Shown: one piece after another, positions 10,201 through 20,400 of the stretch
Numbering within the stretch: position 1 is the first letter of the stretch
Layout: each line of letters opens with the position of its first letter
Assembly (NCBI GenBank): GCA_021292105.1
Contig: CM037865.1
Span: forward strand, 65,221,630-65,285,629
Length of the DNA stretch: 64,000 nt
Direction: 5' to 3'
From: Anadara kagoshimensis
Taxonomy: Eukaryota > Mollusca > Bivalvia > Arcoida > Arcidae
Notes under the pieces: model-generated
The model's input: only the letters and a program-made list of their open reading frames with translations
The model's database searches: none
Told to the model about the DNA's origin: nothing
Position numbers and translations under genes: made by a program

Positions 10201-12513
10201 AAACTCCAAGACTGTAGTTTTCCTCAAAATATGATTTCTTCTTTTTTAATGGTTTTTACTGGCATTATAAGTGCAACTCATGTAGTTTCTAAATTGTATG
10301 CTGAGCACTACAAGAACAGAAATATCATTTAAATGTATGTTTAATAAATTTGGCATTAAGGGTAAGGTTATAAATTTAGCTATATTGGTAAGCATAAATC
10401 TTACGTGATGTGTTGAGTGATAAAGCGCAGTAAGAATGAACGTAGTGATTCAATATCTTCAGCTGATAATAGTGACCATTCTCTAATTACACTCTCCTTA
10501 ATGGTAATGGCTGCTTGAAATAAAACATAGTCACAAGTACTGTTCTCTGAAAATATAATTAAGAAAATCTTTAAAGTCATCTGTACAACTCTTAATTTTT
10601 TTTACGAACATGTTAATTTTATTATTCAAGTTTTACAATTCTGAAAAATATTCTAATATTTAAATTGTCCAAAATTTTGTAAAGATGTTACTATTGTTAG
10701 ATTCATAAAAACAGAAACAATCTAGTAGTTACATTGTACAGAATTAATATGCCATCTGAATATTGCTGTCAATTTGCCTGTATATACATTGTATACATAT
10801 GTATATTTATTCAAATAAGTTCGTTGAACTCAAGCACCATATCACAATTCATAACATTCAAACAAATATACAAATTTTGCGTGTGTTAGTGTTAGGTGTC
10901 AGACAGAGTATGTTAACAATTTGAATGATCTATAATACCCATGGATAACAATATTGTTCTGTGTAAACTATACATCTTAAAATACATACCTAGTATATAT
11001 CTACAGGTGTTGTAGGGAAGTTTGGTTTTTCTGAATTCCAATATAATATTCTCTGCAGCATGTCTCTGTTCTGATGTTACAACATTTGGTGGTGCCTACA
11101 ACATATAAACAATCAATCATAGATTCAATGCACTTTAGGAAAATCAACCAGTTGACTTAAATAAAGAGTGAATGTAATCTCAAGTAGTCACTGGAGTCAA
11201 TTTTCTTATTTTACATGGTATTGAACTTGTCAAATTCAACCACTTTTCATGACAATTTACAACTTTTTGGGACTCTTTGACTTTTTAAGAAAGAATTAAA
11301 ATCTCATGACTTTTCTAGTTATCAGAAATGCCAACCATATCTTGGTGCCAGGTCATTTTTCATGAATTGGGTTAACTTGTCCATCATAATGACAAATTCT
11401 GGTCTTTCACCTTTTTTGACAGTGGACCAGGATTGGTTGATGTTGTGGACATCTTGAAACTATCGTTGTCAAGTTGACAACTGTTCCAAACTAATTTGAA
11501 ACTGGCCATATGACAATGTCAGAAGAAGACTGAGAATTGCTACTGGGAAATATAAACTTCTTCATTTACCACTGGTTTCTGATGCCAGTTGACTGTTATT
11601 TCAGATTGATTAAAAAAACAAAGATAACACTTTATTCTAAAAACTGAGTGGTAAAGAAAACAAACCTAACAACCAGAATTTCTATTTTTGCTGTAATACC
11701 ATAATTAAAGCAGTAAAATCTTACTTGACAAGAAGACGCTAGTTTTATTGTGATTCTATGTGTAGGGATAGGTATTGAAATCACGGCAGTTTAACCAATC
11801 AAGTAAATTATGAGAGAGAGAAAGAGAGGGGAAGTGTACAGTAAATTTGTAGCAATATAGCTACATGGTATAGTAAGTACTATGTACAGGTTAAGAGACA
11901 ATAGTACTGTCTCACCTATGGGTTACCTTTTAGGTGAAGCGGTAGAGCACTGGCTTTACAAACGGGGATCCTGTTTGATTCCCAGCGTCGTAGGAAGGGA
12001 ATTTTTTCATTGTAACTAGCATTTACGTTACACTGTAAATACACTAAAATCTGAGGGAGGCACATATAGAAGAAGGAGAGAGGGATACAGTAATGTGAAT
12101 AAATTCGATTGCCTTAATTTCTAAATTTGGTCCTTTTTTTTTTTTTTTGATAACCTAAATTTTTGCATATTTTATTGCAAAATGTTGATGTTTTACTTAA
12201 CTTGGTTTGTGTAGATAGCTATACAGGAAGTGCTTACCTTTCCAGGGTTTCATTTCACTGATGGAAGTTTACGTATTTCACAATAAATTTAATTTGCTCA
12301 AGTTCATTTGCCAGTTTTCTTGGCTTTTGGGATGATTTGTGATTTGAACATGGACCGGTACATTTTTGTGTTTGGTCTGTAAATAACATCATTTTAATTG
12401 GAAGCGTTTGTCTGATACTTTGGGGACATAGAGAATGTTTTATCTCCATAGGGCATTCTTACCAACACAATTTGTGTGGCTTCTTCCAGCTCTTTCATTT
12501 CTTTTTCAAACAT
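1337..12513 (-). CDS. XPO4: Exportin-4, N-terminal half (12 coding exons, gene continues beyond base 1)
   Basis: Exportin-4 is an importin-beta family nuclear export receptor. In studied animals it binds RanGTP and carries cargos such as eIF5A and SMAD3. I identify it by collinear matches to vertebrate XPO4: LEEATQIVL-APPNVV, SEQRHAAENI, DYVLFQAA, SYVREQIL, ACSMLTALLNEYSSSS, HSMQCLSQLASLNGPIFPDD, VFNTYVQCHISAPEGTR, DRDRFADQL, ISRLHGHLQR and HEDIHWIVLVAG. Exons in transcription order: 12463-12513, 10990-11095, 10405-10546, 9761-9902, 9384-9500, 6408-6564, 5928-6040, 5189-5346, 4237-4411, 3712-3888, 2152-2291, 1337-1497. All junctions are GT-AG and phases agree throughout, giving about 546 residues with the downstream start. 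Human XPO4 is about 1,150 residues, so the second half should lie left of the window. No stop or frameshift is seen. The start is uncertain: ATG at 12513 gives a human-like length, while ATG at 12639 adds 42 residues. Confidence 0.93.
1674..2213 (-). repeat. 44-59-bp minisatellite made from the XPO4 exon 11 end and splice donor
   Basis: On the gene strand each unit reads GTACTAGGTAGAATGGTTCC, a short spacer, then AGCAAAGTAAGTG. That is the last codons of exon 11 (VLGRMVP...) followed by its 5' splice site. The copy overlapping the exon and the next copy are about 58-59 bp. The remaining ones are 44 bp, having lost about 15 bp of the spacer. Besides the true donor at 2150-2151 there are ten further AAAGTAAG decoy donors down to about 1691. 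Read-through of the true donor meets TAA at once. Confidence 0.9.
2152..2291 (-). CDS. XPO4: XPO4 coding exon 11 (its end seeds a minisatellite)
   Basis: Acceptor CCTACAG, donor AAA|GTAAGT. Encodes QGMDATTEEDEIDEIEDDDR, DRFADQLCSIGVLGRMVPQH and SIPLLA plus two bases of a Lys codon. Human counterpart: EDDRDQFSDQLASVGMLGR and HCIPLL. The last ~50 bases of the exon with the donor are the ancestral unit of the tandem array at 1674-2151. Confidence 0.93.
2481..3524. mobile_element. Non-autonomous TIR element (possible TA target) in XPO4 intron 10
   Basis: The two ends are inverted relatives: CTGTGAA at 2481 and TTCACAG ending at 3524. Further in, GGGGCCCAATTTTCATG (left) matches the reverse complement of CATGAAAATTGAGCCCC (right), and both ends contain CGTAAATTCGTGGTT. 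TA dinucleotides flank both ends (2479-2480, 3525-3526), as for Tc1/mariner-type insertions. No transposase frame is seen. The element is about 1.04 kb. Confidence 0.55.
3712..3888 (-). CDS. XPO4: XPO4 coding exon 10
   Basis: Acceptor CTTACAG, donor GTAAGA; 59 codons in phase 0. Encodes LHRDDTVHMEAFEKLLETWM, LRPQAVEVFNTYVQCHISAP and EGTRTQ, against human DKDDMVYMEAYDKLLESW and AVQVFNSYIQCHLAAPDGTR. Confidence 0.94.
4182..4221. repeat. (GT)n microsatellite just inside XPO4 intron 9
   Basis: Twenty GT units on the plus strand, i.e. (AC)n in the transcript. It begins about 15 nt after the exon 9 donor. Confidence 0.97.
4237..4411 (-). CDS. XPO4: XPO4 coding exon 9
   Basis: Acceptor TGTTACAG, donor GTGAGT. 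Encodes TELQDYEFFGISNIFKNLV, FPLPCFMALPKELMETFIDQ and LTRLTCAAGREAALEEA. It matches human FPRNVLTAIPSELF and GRSAALEEV. A dinucleotide repeat starts 15 nt after the donor. Confidence 0.92.
5189..5346 (-). CDS. XPO4: XPO4 coding exon 8
   Basis: Acceptor TTTGTAG, donor GTAAAC, ending phase 2. Encodes MHKKVRHNSEMAHHSMQCLS, QLASLNGPIFPDD and EYLNSFIGGLIQLL. Human counterpart: DSLQCLAQLASLHGPIFPDE. Confidence 0.93.
5928..6040 (-). CDS. XPO4: XPO4 coding exon 7
   Basis: Acceptor CATTAAG (weak pyrimidine tract), donor GTAAGT. Encodes RRHIGSFEMNQ, PLKPNSKWRSTLLDKNMLEL and FFR, matching human LLKPTESWRETLLDSRVMELFF. Confidence 0.88.
6408..6564 (-). CDS. XPO4: XPO4 coding exon 6
   Basis: Acceptor TTTTTAG. 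Encodes ENDLKRVFLFALQVLYELDK, LAREAVAVLNRLLSIAEQVL and CWEFTPKT. The donor is the less usual GTATCC, ending phase 1, which rejoins correctly with exon 7 (TIIRRHIGSF against human NLGRHYIAMF). Confidence 0.88.
6890..9260. repeat. 2.4-kb, 44-bp minisatellite in XPO4 intron 5
   Basis: About 55 near-identical units containing CTAAAGCATGAAACTGGACT and AGATTGTATAAAAGCTCTC. Unit length is 42-44 bp through CT-number variation. At several places (e.g. about 7,283, 7,693, 8,190, 8,350, 8,720) a 22-bp half unit, TGGACTAGATTGTATAAAAG, is locally repeated. No origin in a neighbouring exon is seen. It nearly fills the 2.8-kb intron. Confidence 0.97.
9384..9500 (-). CDS. XPO4: XPO4 coding exon 5
   Basis: Acceptor TTTTCCAG and donor GTAAAC; 39 codons, phase 0 at both ends. 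Contains ACSMLTALLNEYSSSSRTSS and WEFHTRCKRAFE, matching human ACSILTALLSEFSSSSKTS and MEFHGNCKRVFQ. The 2.4-kb 44-bp minisatellite starts about 120 bp downstream of this donor. Confidence 0.93.
9761..9902 (-). CDS. XPO4: XPO4 coding exon 4
   Basis: Acceptor TTTTCAG and donor GTAATC, ending phase 0. Encodes LQSYVREQILQTVAVILKRG, then a charged stretch and LFEDVTQLVASGNVTM. It matches human YVREQILLAVAVIVKRG. Confidence 0.92.
10405..10546 (-). CDS. XPO4: XPO4 coding exon 3
   Basis: Acceptor TTTTCAG and donor GTAAGA, ending phase 2. Encodes STCDYVLFQAAITIKESVIR then EWSLLSAEDIESLRSFLL. This is the human DYVLFQAATAIMEAVVREW segment. Confidence 0.93.
10990..11095 (-). CDS. XPO4: XPO4 coding exon 2
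   Basis: Acceptor TTGTAG, then APPNVVTSEQRHAAENIILE and FRKTKLPYNTCRYIL, donor GTATGT, ending phase 1. It matches the first HEAT-repeat region of vertebrate XPO4 (NNEQRQHAEHI, FRKSKSPFAVCKHIL). Confidence 0.92.
11921..12000 (+). mobile_element. tRNA-derived SINE head in XPO4 intron 1
   Basis: The stretch has a tRNA-like A box (TAGGTGAAGCGGTAGAGC) and B box (GTTTGATTCCC) at tRNA-like spacing, but no clean acceptor or anticodon stem. I read it as the 5' part of a SINE, not a working tRNA. The 3' limit of the element is not clear. Confidence 0.45.
12248..12380 (+). mobile_element. 3'-terminal fragment of the Penelope-like family
   Basis: Aligns by eye with the 3' ends at 48,345 and 50,970: TGGAAGTTTACGT, a TTGCC/GTTT segment, then TTGTGATTTGAACATGGACC. 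It is strongly 5'-truncated and lies in XPO4 intron 1, antisense to the gene. Confidence 0.5.
12463..12513 (-). CDS. XPO4: XPO4 coding exon 1
   Basis: Encodes MFEKEMKELEEATQIVL and ends in donor GTAAGA. It joins in phase 0 to APPNVV of exon 2, as LENAAKVLM-APPSMV does in the human protein. The frame is open upstream to an ATG at 12639 with A at -3. That start would add 42 basic and hydroxylated residues without counterpart in vertebrate XPO4. I prefer the ATG at 12513 on length alone. Confidence 0.75.
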
Positions 12514-12534
12514 CACGTTTTCCTTCTTTTTCTT

Positions 12535-12655
12535 ACCGGAAGTAGACTTAAAACAGGTGTCACGAAATTGCAGATTGGTATTTAACAAATTTACAGAACG
12601 AAGTTGAAGTGAATTTTTTAACGAAACGACTTTAACCATTATTTCAACGGGAAGT
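12535..12655 (+). promoter_or_regulatory. Possible ETS/GABP-type promoter sites at the XPO4 start
   Basis: ACCGGAAGT at 12535-12543 fits the strong ETS/GABP consensus common in housekeeping promoters. A weaker CGGGAAGT lies at 12648-12655. They lie just upstream of, or inside the 5' UTR before, the preferred XPO4 ATG at 12513. If the first site is promoter DNA it favours that ATG. No TATA box is seen. Function is inferred. Confidence 0.3.
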
Positions 12656-12884
12656 AACTCGTCTAGTCTTGGCGCTTATATACCTGAATGGAATGGTTAA
12701 AAATCCATTGTGAGTAATTATTATGTAATTGCAAGCTTGCTCCAACCCCAAAAAAAGTAAGGAATTAACCATTGGCTATATACCAGTGAGACAGAGGATA
12801 GATCTATAGTTAAATACCCCCCCCCCCAAAAAAAAAATAATAAATAATAATAATAATAATAAAAAAATAATGAAAAAAAAAAAA

Positions 12885-12915
<31 letters not shown>

Positions 12916-14700
12916 CAGAATTTCGTTGTGTTATATATTAAGAAGAAACTTTCCTTCGTGCTGATCTATTTTTCTTTGAGTCAGGAATTTCAAATCTCAA
13001 CAGAGACTGAACATTGGTTTATACATCACTGGAGATCCTAAATAAAACGTAAAATAAACCGTTCTATCGAAATTCCAAATATACCCAGTCTGGTTTTAAA
13101 ATATCACCACATAACAATTAAAATTTAACTGCTATTTATTTATTTATTTATTTATTTATTTATTTCAAAAAGGCAAATGCAAGATTGCTAATGAAATGTA
13201 GCTCTTTAAAACAACACTTATACGGAAAAAAATGTTGATAACCCTTACTGCCATTGTGGTAAAGTAGAATCAACTCTACACTATTTTCTCGAATGCCCAC
13301 TTTACACAACTATCAGAAATGCCTGATTTAATTCTTGTTTCAGAATCCCAACTTATATTTTGTAATCTGCAACTTTGTGAAATGATATTGATTGAATAAA
13401 AATATTGTTAAAACTAAAAAGGCCAATTTTACGTGACTAAAATAATGGATGCGATAATATTTCTATTTCTACATGGGTTATTTCGATACCCTGGCATTAG
13501 TGTATATCCATTTCAATAAATCTTCTAAATAAATACATACACGTGTTATGTGTAACTTTTTATCTCAGATTGACCACTTCACAGAGTATTTATAAGAGGA
13601 TAAAGTATAATGTTATTAAGGTGTCCAGACAAATATTTATCTGGAGCGGTGGTCACTGGAGAAAATTACGTGTTCAAATAAGTAAGTGTGAAGAAGAAAG
13701 TGATTCTCTTTGAAATACGCGACATCCAAATAAAAACCAAATATATCGAGTCTGTGTTATCAGTCAAAGATCAAGTTATAATCGCCGACTGAAAAATAGA
13801 TACCGCATCAAACTTATGCGTGTTTCATTTTTTAATTGTCTCTCGTATCTTGGTTGCTTCGGATATTTCCAAGAAAGTGTTTTTCTCTTCCTTGTATTTC
13901 TTTCAATTCGTATCCTTTTAACGATAATAAAATTGAACGATCAAAATGTTTTCTGAAATATTGTCTGAGATAATCATACGGGAGCATAGTTAAAGATATA
14001 ACATTTCTATAAACGCCTTTGACCAGCAACATTTCGACATTTAATAAATGTCGCTGGTTTGACATTAAATTTTAAATCTATAATAATTTATTTGTTTGAA
14101 TTTAATGCATGTTCAACCACTACTTATATTATTCTAAAACAAAACATGCGAGTGTCTCAGTTTTAAATACATTGGTGCAGTTATCAAAAACGCACAATCA
14201 ATGAATTTTTATTCATAATTTTGTTTCAAAACTGTTCATGCTAATGGGACACGACAAAACATCACATAAACATATAATTATTTAAAATGTTTATAGAATA
14301 CCGCTTTGTTTATTTACCGTGATGATACACTTGACAAGAGCCAATACAACCACGGACAGGAATGATGAAACGACAATACAAGGAAACAAGACAAGGAAAG
14401 ACAAAACACATATTCATACATGATAATAAACTTTCGATTTTTGACGTACTCGAGATTAAATGGCAACAATGTACTGCCATATTATACATTTTTAAATATA
14501 TCATTATGAAAATTAAAAAATCTACAATATGACAGTACCTCCGCCATTATCGTAATATTTGTTTTAAGCAGCAGTAAAATAAGTTACAGTGTTGTTATGA
14601 AGATTAATAACCACGTCAAACATTTACAAAAAGAGAAAGAAACATTCGGGGTAACAATTAAATAGTCGGATATCTAAAACTTCAAAAAGCAAAGACACTC
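12640..14700. other. Upstream flank of XPO4, no gene seen
   Basis: Holds (AATA)n at 12838-12914, (TTTA)n at 13133-13165 and a LINE relic at about 13,215-13,420. The rest is AT-rich single-copy-looking sequence with only short chance frames. Confidence 0.6.
13215..13420 (+). pseudogene. Decayed LINE 3' end (zinc-knuckle region)
   Basis: Translates as NPYCHCGKVESTLHYFLECP then LYTTIRNA before stops. The C-x-C...H...C spacing is typical of the C-terminal zinc-binding segment of some non-LTR retrotransposon proteins (pattern recalled as N-P-x-C-x-C-G...E...H-x-x-x-E-C-P). A similar scrap (YCHCGGKV) lies at about 54,298. Not functional. Confidence 0.55.
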
Positions 14701-14729
14701 TGGCAGTTACAACAAACACAAACACAAAA

Positions 14730-15285
14730 TTAAAAGAATCAGGTGATGCTTACGACAATAGCAAAGACAACTTGAATGTGAACAACAACTGGCGCAACGA
14801 GAATTTAAACAAGGACAGCAACAATAAGAGTAAATAAAAATTTAACAACAACAGCAAGGCGGCAACAAAAATTCAAACAACAATACGAGCAACAGTAACG
14901 AGAAGTTATACAACGACAACAACAACATCAACAAAGGTAACTTGAAATTAAACAATAACAGCAGGAGCAACAAAAATTAAAACACCAACAGCAATAAGAG
15001 CAGGAGCAAAGAGAAAAGCATCAATAGCAAGGGCAACAAAAATTGAAATAACAACAGCAATAAGAACAACGAGAAGTTATACAACGACAACAGCAACAAC
15101 AAAAACAAAGAAAAATTTAACCATAACAGCAAGAGCAACGAGAAATTTAACAAGGACAGCAACAACAACAAGAACTACAGCAGCAGCATAGGCAACAGCA
15201 GAAGCAAAGGCAACGATAATTTAACAATATCCACAAGAGCAAAGAGAAGTTAAACAACAACGGCAGCAACATACGTAACATGTCA
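14730..15285. repeat. CAA/CAG-rich, T-poor cryptic repeat tract
   Basis: About 550 bp built of AAC, AGC and GAG-like triplets with recurrent longer phrases such as ACGAGAAGTTATACAACGAC. TAA stops interrupt every plus-strand frame. The leucine-rich minus-strand frame at 14977-15171 is only the complement of CAA/CAG. I see no gene here. Confidence 0.7.
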
Positions 15286-16480
15286 TATTAGATCCATAGA
15301 AAACAGAGTTCAATGCAGCATAGATCACATTTGCAACTCGCAACATGTGTTGTCTGTAAAGTTGCAAAGTGTTTCACTATCAAAAGTAGAAATGAAATTA
15401 GCAGGCTATGGTGCAACAAGAGATAAAACCCCTATTTGAAATAAATGCTCCCTCTACTTGTTAAAACGGGACATTGATTGCACTTTCATGAAATATATAA
15501 TTAGCCTATTCTCCTGTGTCAGATCAATCTCGTCGACCCTAATACAAAACTCAAAACCGTTTAACAAATATAATTTATACATAATTGTAATGTAAGGCGA
15601 CAGAGCGATCCCAGCCCTAAACAAGACTGTCAAACCGTAAAAGATATATACTTTATAGTGAAATTGACTTAACTTCACCGATATCCTCCTTCGTACAACG
15701 TATCAAGTAATTAAGTGATATCTGAAATGAAGGGTCGTCTTTATTCTGGTTGACAATTTAACAAATCAAATAACCGTATAAAGTATACGTTGAGTCATTA
15801 ACACTAGATGTATATGTTTGATAGCCAAATAGTCCTTAATTCAGAAGTCATTTGTCGACAATAAGGTTTAAATGTGTCCGACCACCCATCAGATGATCGT
15901 CATTGTCTGCAGCGATTTAATAAAATCATTTTATATACCCCGTTTGATAAAACTCTAAACCACCCAAGTGTAGAAACAGGTATCTCTCCCAGATTACGCC
16001 GTGGAATATTGTTAAAACTTCATTTTTAACAAGGACTACAGATGATATCTTTAGCTCTATGTCGTCCAATTAATACTCGTATTTCGTCTGTAACATATAT
16101 AGTCTCCTAAGTTTATCTCACTGCTTCAGAGTAGAATGCGATATCATTATACAAACGCATTGATCTGATCACCAACATGAAATATAAACGTGAAAATTCA
16201 AATAAACTTCATTTTATAAATTTCAGTTTTTGTAAATAACAGACTTATTTTGTAATTGAAATAGAGATATATTTGTAATACTATAATTATATTTGTCGTC
16301 ATCTTGATGCTTCCAGATTTTTATGTGTCTGAAAAAATGAATTAATGTTTTTAATTTAAAAAAAAACTGGATCATTTTAGATATTTAATTTCGTTTTGCA
16401 GGTTTTTTTTCGGGCTTAGTTTTTCCACTATGCTGTCAATTTTTACGTCTAAAACCAATTATTCACTTGTCATTCCTTTA
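15286..16480. other. Intergenic, nothing recognised
   Basis: AT-rich sequence with short chance frames only. No repeat or gene signal is identified. Confidence 0.5.
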
Positions 16481-16604
16481 CCAAAAATGGTAAGCCGAGA
16501 TACAAATATCTAGTGTTGAACAGGGATTCTGGTAATCTTGTCAAGCATCATACGGATTCCGCACAAGAATAAACTTAAGATACCGTCAATAAAAGTTATA
16601 ATTT

Positions 16605-17490
16605 TTGAAAGACAACATATTTCTTACGTTTAATAATACAATTTTCCAACAAACGATCGGAATAACAATGGACACAATCTGTGCACCATTGCTTTTTGAT
16701 TTGTTTCTTTATTCGTATGAAGCAGAATTTATGCAGAACCTTGTTCAATGTTGCCGAACTCCACATATAAATATAAAGATAACATTCTTTCTCTTAATAA
16801 TCCTAAATTTGGAGACTGTGTGAATGCCATGTATCCTAGTGAGATTGAAACAAAATATACGACTGATTCTTGAAGTTCTGTTTCAGGTATTTAGATTTAT
16901 ACCTCAAGTATGACGCCAACGAAAAGCTACATTCGAAGCTGTATGATAAACGTGATGACTTTTTCTATTGTCAACTTTCCTTTTTTATGAAGAAATATGA
17001 TTGCTTCTCCTGATTATGGTGTATTTGTTTCACAATTAATACGCTATGGTAGAGCTTGTTCCCAATACAAAAACTTTATATAATTGTCATATACCATTTT
17101 TTGAATTTAATCATAAAATACATTCAAAAAATGGTATATGACATAATGAAGCAAGCGTTTAACAAATGAATTGTTGACAAAGCCCAGGATCATAAAGGCA
17201 CTAAGAAAGTTTAATGACCGTCTTCACAATATTGTTGATTAGTATGATGTCTCTGTATTCAAAATAACCCGTGATATATTTGATGTCTCATAGTTCTATG
17301 TTCCCCCATTCACAATTTCGATATCACACATGGCGGATGTACTAGCCAAACAGGATGTGCTAACTCTTCCGGGGCACCCGGTCTCACTTCTCTTGTAGAA
17401 GTCTACGTGCTTAATTAATTTGCCAGTTTCAAAGTTTTAACTTTGCTATTTGGATTGTGATTTTGATGTGGATTGGTATAGCTGTTTTAT
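16605..17490 (+). pseudogene. Penelope-like reverse transcriptase relic, copy 1
   Basis: Broken frames give FQQTIGITMDTICAPLLFDL and FLYSYEAEFMQNLVQ, a degraded form of the IGIPMGTNCAPLLADLFLY signature of this RT group. In shifted frames follow NILSLNNPKFGDCVNAMYPS (the region after the YIDD box, itself damaged) and FSIVNFPF. Frameshifts and stops inactivate it. The 3' part carries the family's terminal GGCACCCGGTCTCACTT segment. A 59-bp palindromic element has inserted at 17085-17143. Assignment to Penelope-like elements rests on remembered motifs. Confidence 0.65.
17085..17143. mobile_element. 59-bp palindromic insertion, copy A
   Basis: Two 22-bp arms (17085-17106 and 17122-17143) are exact reverse complements, with ends TGTCATATACC / GGTATATGACA and a 15-nt loop. 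TAAT at 17081-17084 is duplicated at 17144-17147. The other Penelope-like copies read uninterrupted at this point (CTTTATACAACGA at about 54,090; GTTATACAACGAAGCAAGC at about 56,080), so this is an insertion with a 4-bp target duplication. Confidence 0.85.
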
Positions 17491-20400
17491 TTTAACACGT
17501 TTGTGGTTTTCTTCCCTGTCGTTGCAATATCTACTTTGGATATTTCTATTAGCATTGTATTAGTGCAGTAATGAAGAATGTACGGAGTAACTAAGCCACA
17601 AACAAATGTTCTATCATACTTAGGAACCCGGGTGTGTGTACTTCGAACCCTCATTGAAAAACCTATCAGGAACAATATTATCAGGAATACACTATTCAAA
17701 GAATGAATCTGTATACGAGGTAATGTTGCTTGCAGCACAAACCTTCACCGACGTGAACAGATAGTTAAGCCAGCTACTTGTGGCTAGCTACTTGTAGAAA
17801 AAAGTCAGATACTAGTAGCCAGTTACTTGTAGAAAACATTTAGCTACTAGTACCCATATAATGAAATCAACCCATTTTGAACATTTCTGAGAAAATATTT
17901 TTCCAAACAATTCACGTAGAATTTAATGGGGTGTGTGGATGTGTTGGAAAGGAAGTCATATCCACTTACTAATTGTTTTAACCCCAATCTTATACAATAT
18001 AATCAGATAAAGTTACTTTGTATTTCCAAAGTACATTTAATATAGGAATTCTTTCCACTATTCCAAAAGTTCCTTCTATTTAAAATTACTGATTCTGTCT
18101 TTTCCCATTATATTTGAAAAACAAAATCCAAATAGCGTATTAGAAATTTTATGTGGCAAAACTGGTGTCATATCGCAATTGCCCAATAAGGTATTTCAAA
18201 CTACCCGGAGGCAATGTTAATGTTTACTCCAGTAGCAATGGTGGTGCCAATGTCCTTCTGATTTTTTACAAGCAACTATTCAGTGTTGTAATGCTGCAAA
18301 TAGTTTTTACAACATAGCAGTAGTGTTTATAACTTGCTGTACCCCAATACCTCGTTTTCATTCCATACATGTATTCTTGAAAAACAATCGATGCTACATG
18401 CGGTTGAAGTTACCAATATATTTGTGTCCGAAAATTACCATTTAGGTTTGATTATCACGCAAGAAAATTGCGATATTTTACTGTTTGTTGCATACCATTT
18501 GAGTCGTTTATTTTTTGGTGTTTTAAACAACATTTTTCAAATTTTAGTGGAAATAACAATATCAATACTCAACAATATCATGTTGACTTTCGAAGAAACA
18601 ATATTTGGGCGGAATGTTGAGAAACAATTTCAAAAAATTATTAAATTAAATTTTAGAAGTCAAAACGTATTGATATAATATGCATTATAAAGTGAAACTA
18701 AACTACGCTAAACTTTGTAGGGAGTATACAGGATTGTGTTTCGAAAACAGAGAAAACAAAGTATCAGATTTTCAACTATTTAGAAACTCACTTCAAGAAT
18801 AAATACTTGACCATATGACTTAGAGAGTGTTTCAAACTACATCTACTAAACACATGTTCTGTGCCTTGTATCTAATTTCGTTTGTTTTGATGTGTTCTTG
18901 GTTGTTCCAACCGTCGCAAAGTTTATGTTATTCAGCTTTAACGTTCTAGAACGGCATGTTAGACTTTAGAACGATCGTTAACAATGGTTCAGAGCGTTGT
19001 TGTCGCTTTGCTTTAAGAGAGTATGTCAAATAAAGCATACTTGTCACGTGTAATATTTACCAATTTCAATGTTTAAAGTAAACTATTAGCATGCCAAGAT
19101 ACAAATGTATTGCCACTTCGATTCGAAAAAATTATACCAGTAAGTATAAAGTAAATATGTACATCATTGGGAGGTATTTTATCAACTGGTAGTAATTGCC
19201 AGTGTAAATTTTACAGCACTAGACGGTCGTTTCGGAATACAATTCCTCATCAGTAGGGCTTGGATCAAAATTTCTTCAAGGAGTTGAAAAAATCCAAAGG
19301 ACAAAAAATATAATTAACCAAATTAAGCTAAGGAAATACATTGCATGAGGGAGTATACCTTAGATTTTGAGGATTTTAACTAACAATTACAAAACGCCAA
19401 TGTTTACTTTGGATTATGAAATTTGGTAAGTTGGTGTTAACCCCCTAGTCAAGATTTTTTTCATTTCTATTTAGAATTGTCTGAGAAAGAATGGTGGAAG
19501 AAATGGGTGTGTCCAGATAAAACCACTTACTTTCGGCAAGCGAACTGGTTGTGCAAAAGAGGTGACGGTGTTGTCAAACTAGTGTAGGATGTTCACTTAC
19601 AAACTATCAGTTTTGTTTCTGTAGTTTGGTGCAAGGATGTTACAAGCTGAAGAATAATGTTAATGTTGAAGATATTGGTATGGTCACTGAATGTTTTGAT
19701 ACAGCCATTTGTTTTTCAGATTGTTATGTGTTGTATATTTTGAAGAAGATAATGGTGTATCGAACTTTTTTAACTTATTTATAAACTAAAATCAGTCTTG
19801 ATATTTTTATGTATTTATTTTTTTATATTAAGTTATCCAAGTTTTGGTTGTTTTTTTTCCCTTCCTCTAGTTCATAGAACACATGTTCCAGTCAACAATA
19901 ACTGTATCAGAAAAATACGTGCTTGTCTATAACTATATGTATAACAACTAGGAATGCGTTGGCGAAGTAAATTACAGACACCACTGTTGATTAAACTATC
20001 CTACTTTGGACGGGCACTGAGTATATATACAGACAAAAAACGGTAACAGTGGTTTGGTTCCGGAGTTCCGTAGTGGGTCGTCCTAGTCCAACTTTAATTT
20101 ATATCTAGAGATCAAAGAGATGCCAAGATTTCCTCTTACATGTAATACTTTCTAAATTAAAAAAAAAAAAGAAAGAAAGAAAAAGGGAGAATTTAAAACT
20201 TAGTATATTACCGAAAAAATATGTACATGCACTTAGCAACAGTCAATGTTACTATATCACTGAAAACATAACAAAAATAGGATGTTTAATATCTTATATT
20301 CCACTTTGTGTTCGAATCATTTGTCTTTATTTTATATAAATCATCAGGTGTTTGCTAACTTCATAGTTGAAGACAAATTACTTCAATACTACCGGGATGA

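Noticed and set aside
11921-12000. tRNA-like sequence in XPO4 intron 1
   Set aside because: Boxes present without a foldable cloverleaf; called a SINE head.
14977-15171. Leucine-rich minus-strand frame
   Set aside because: Complement of a CAA/CAG-rich repeat; no domain, no splice context.
18334-18678. 114-codon plus-strand frame
   Set aside because: AT-driven composition, no domain, no splice or promoter context; most likely chance.
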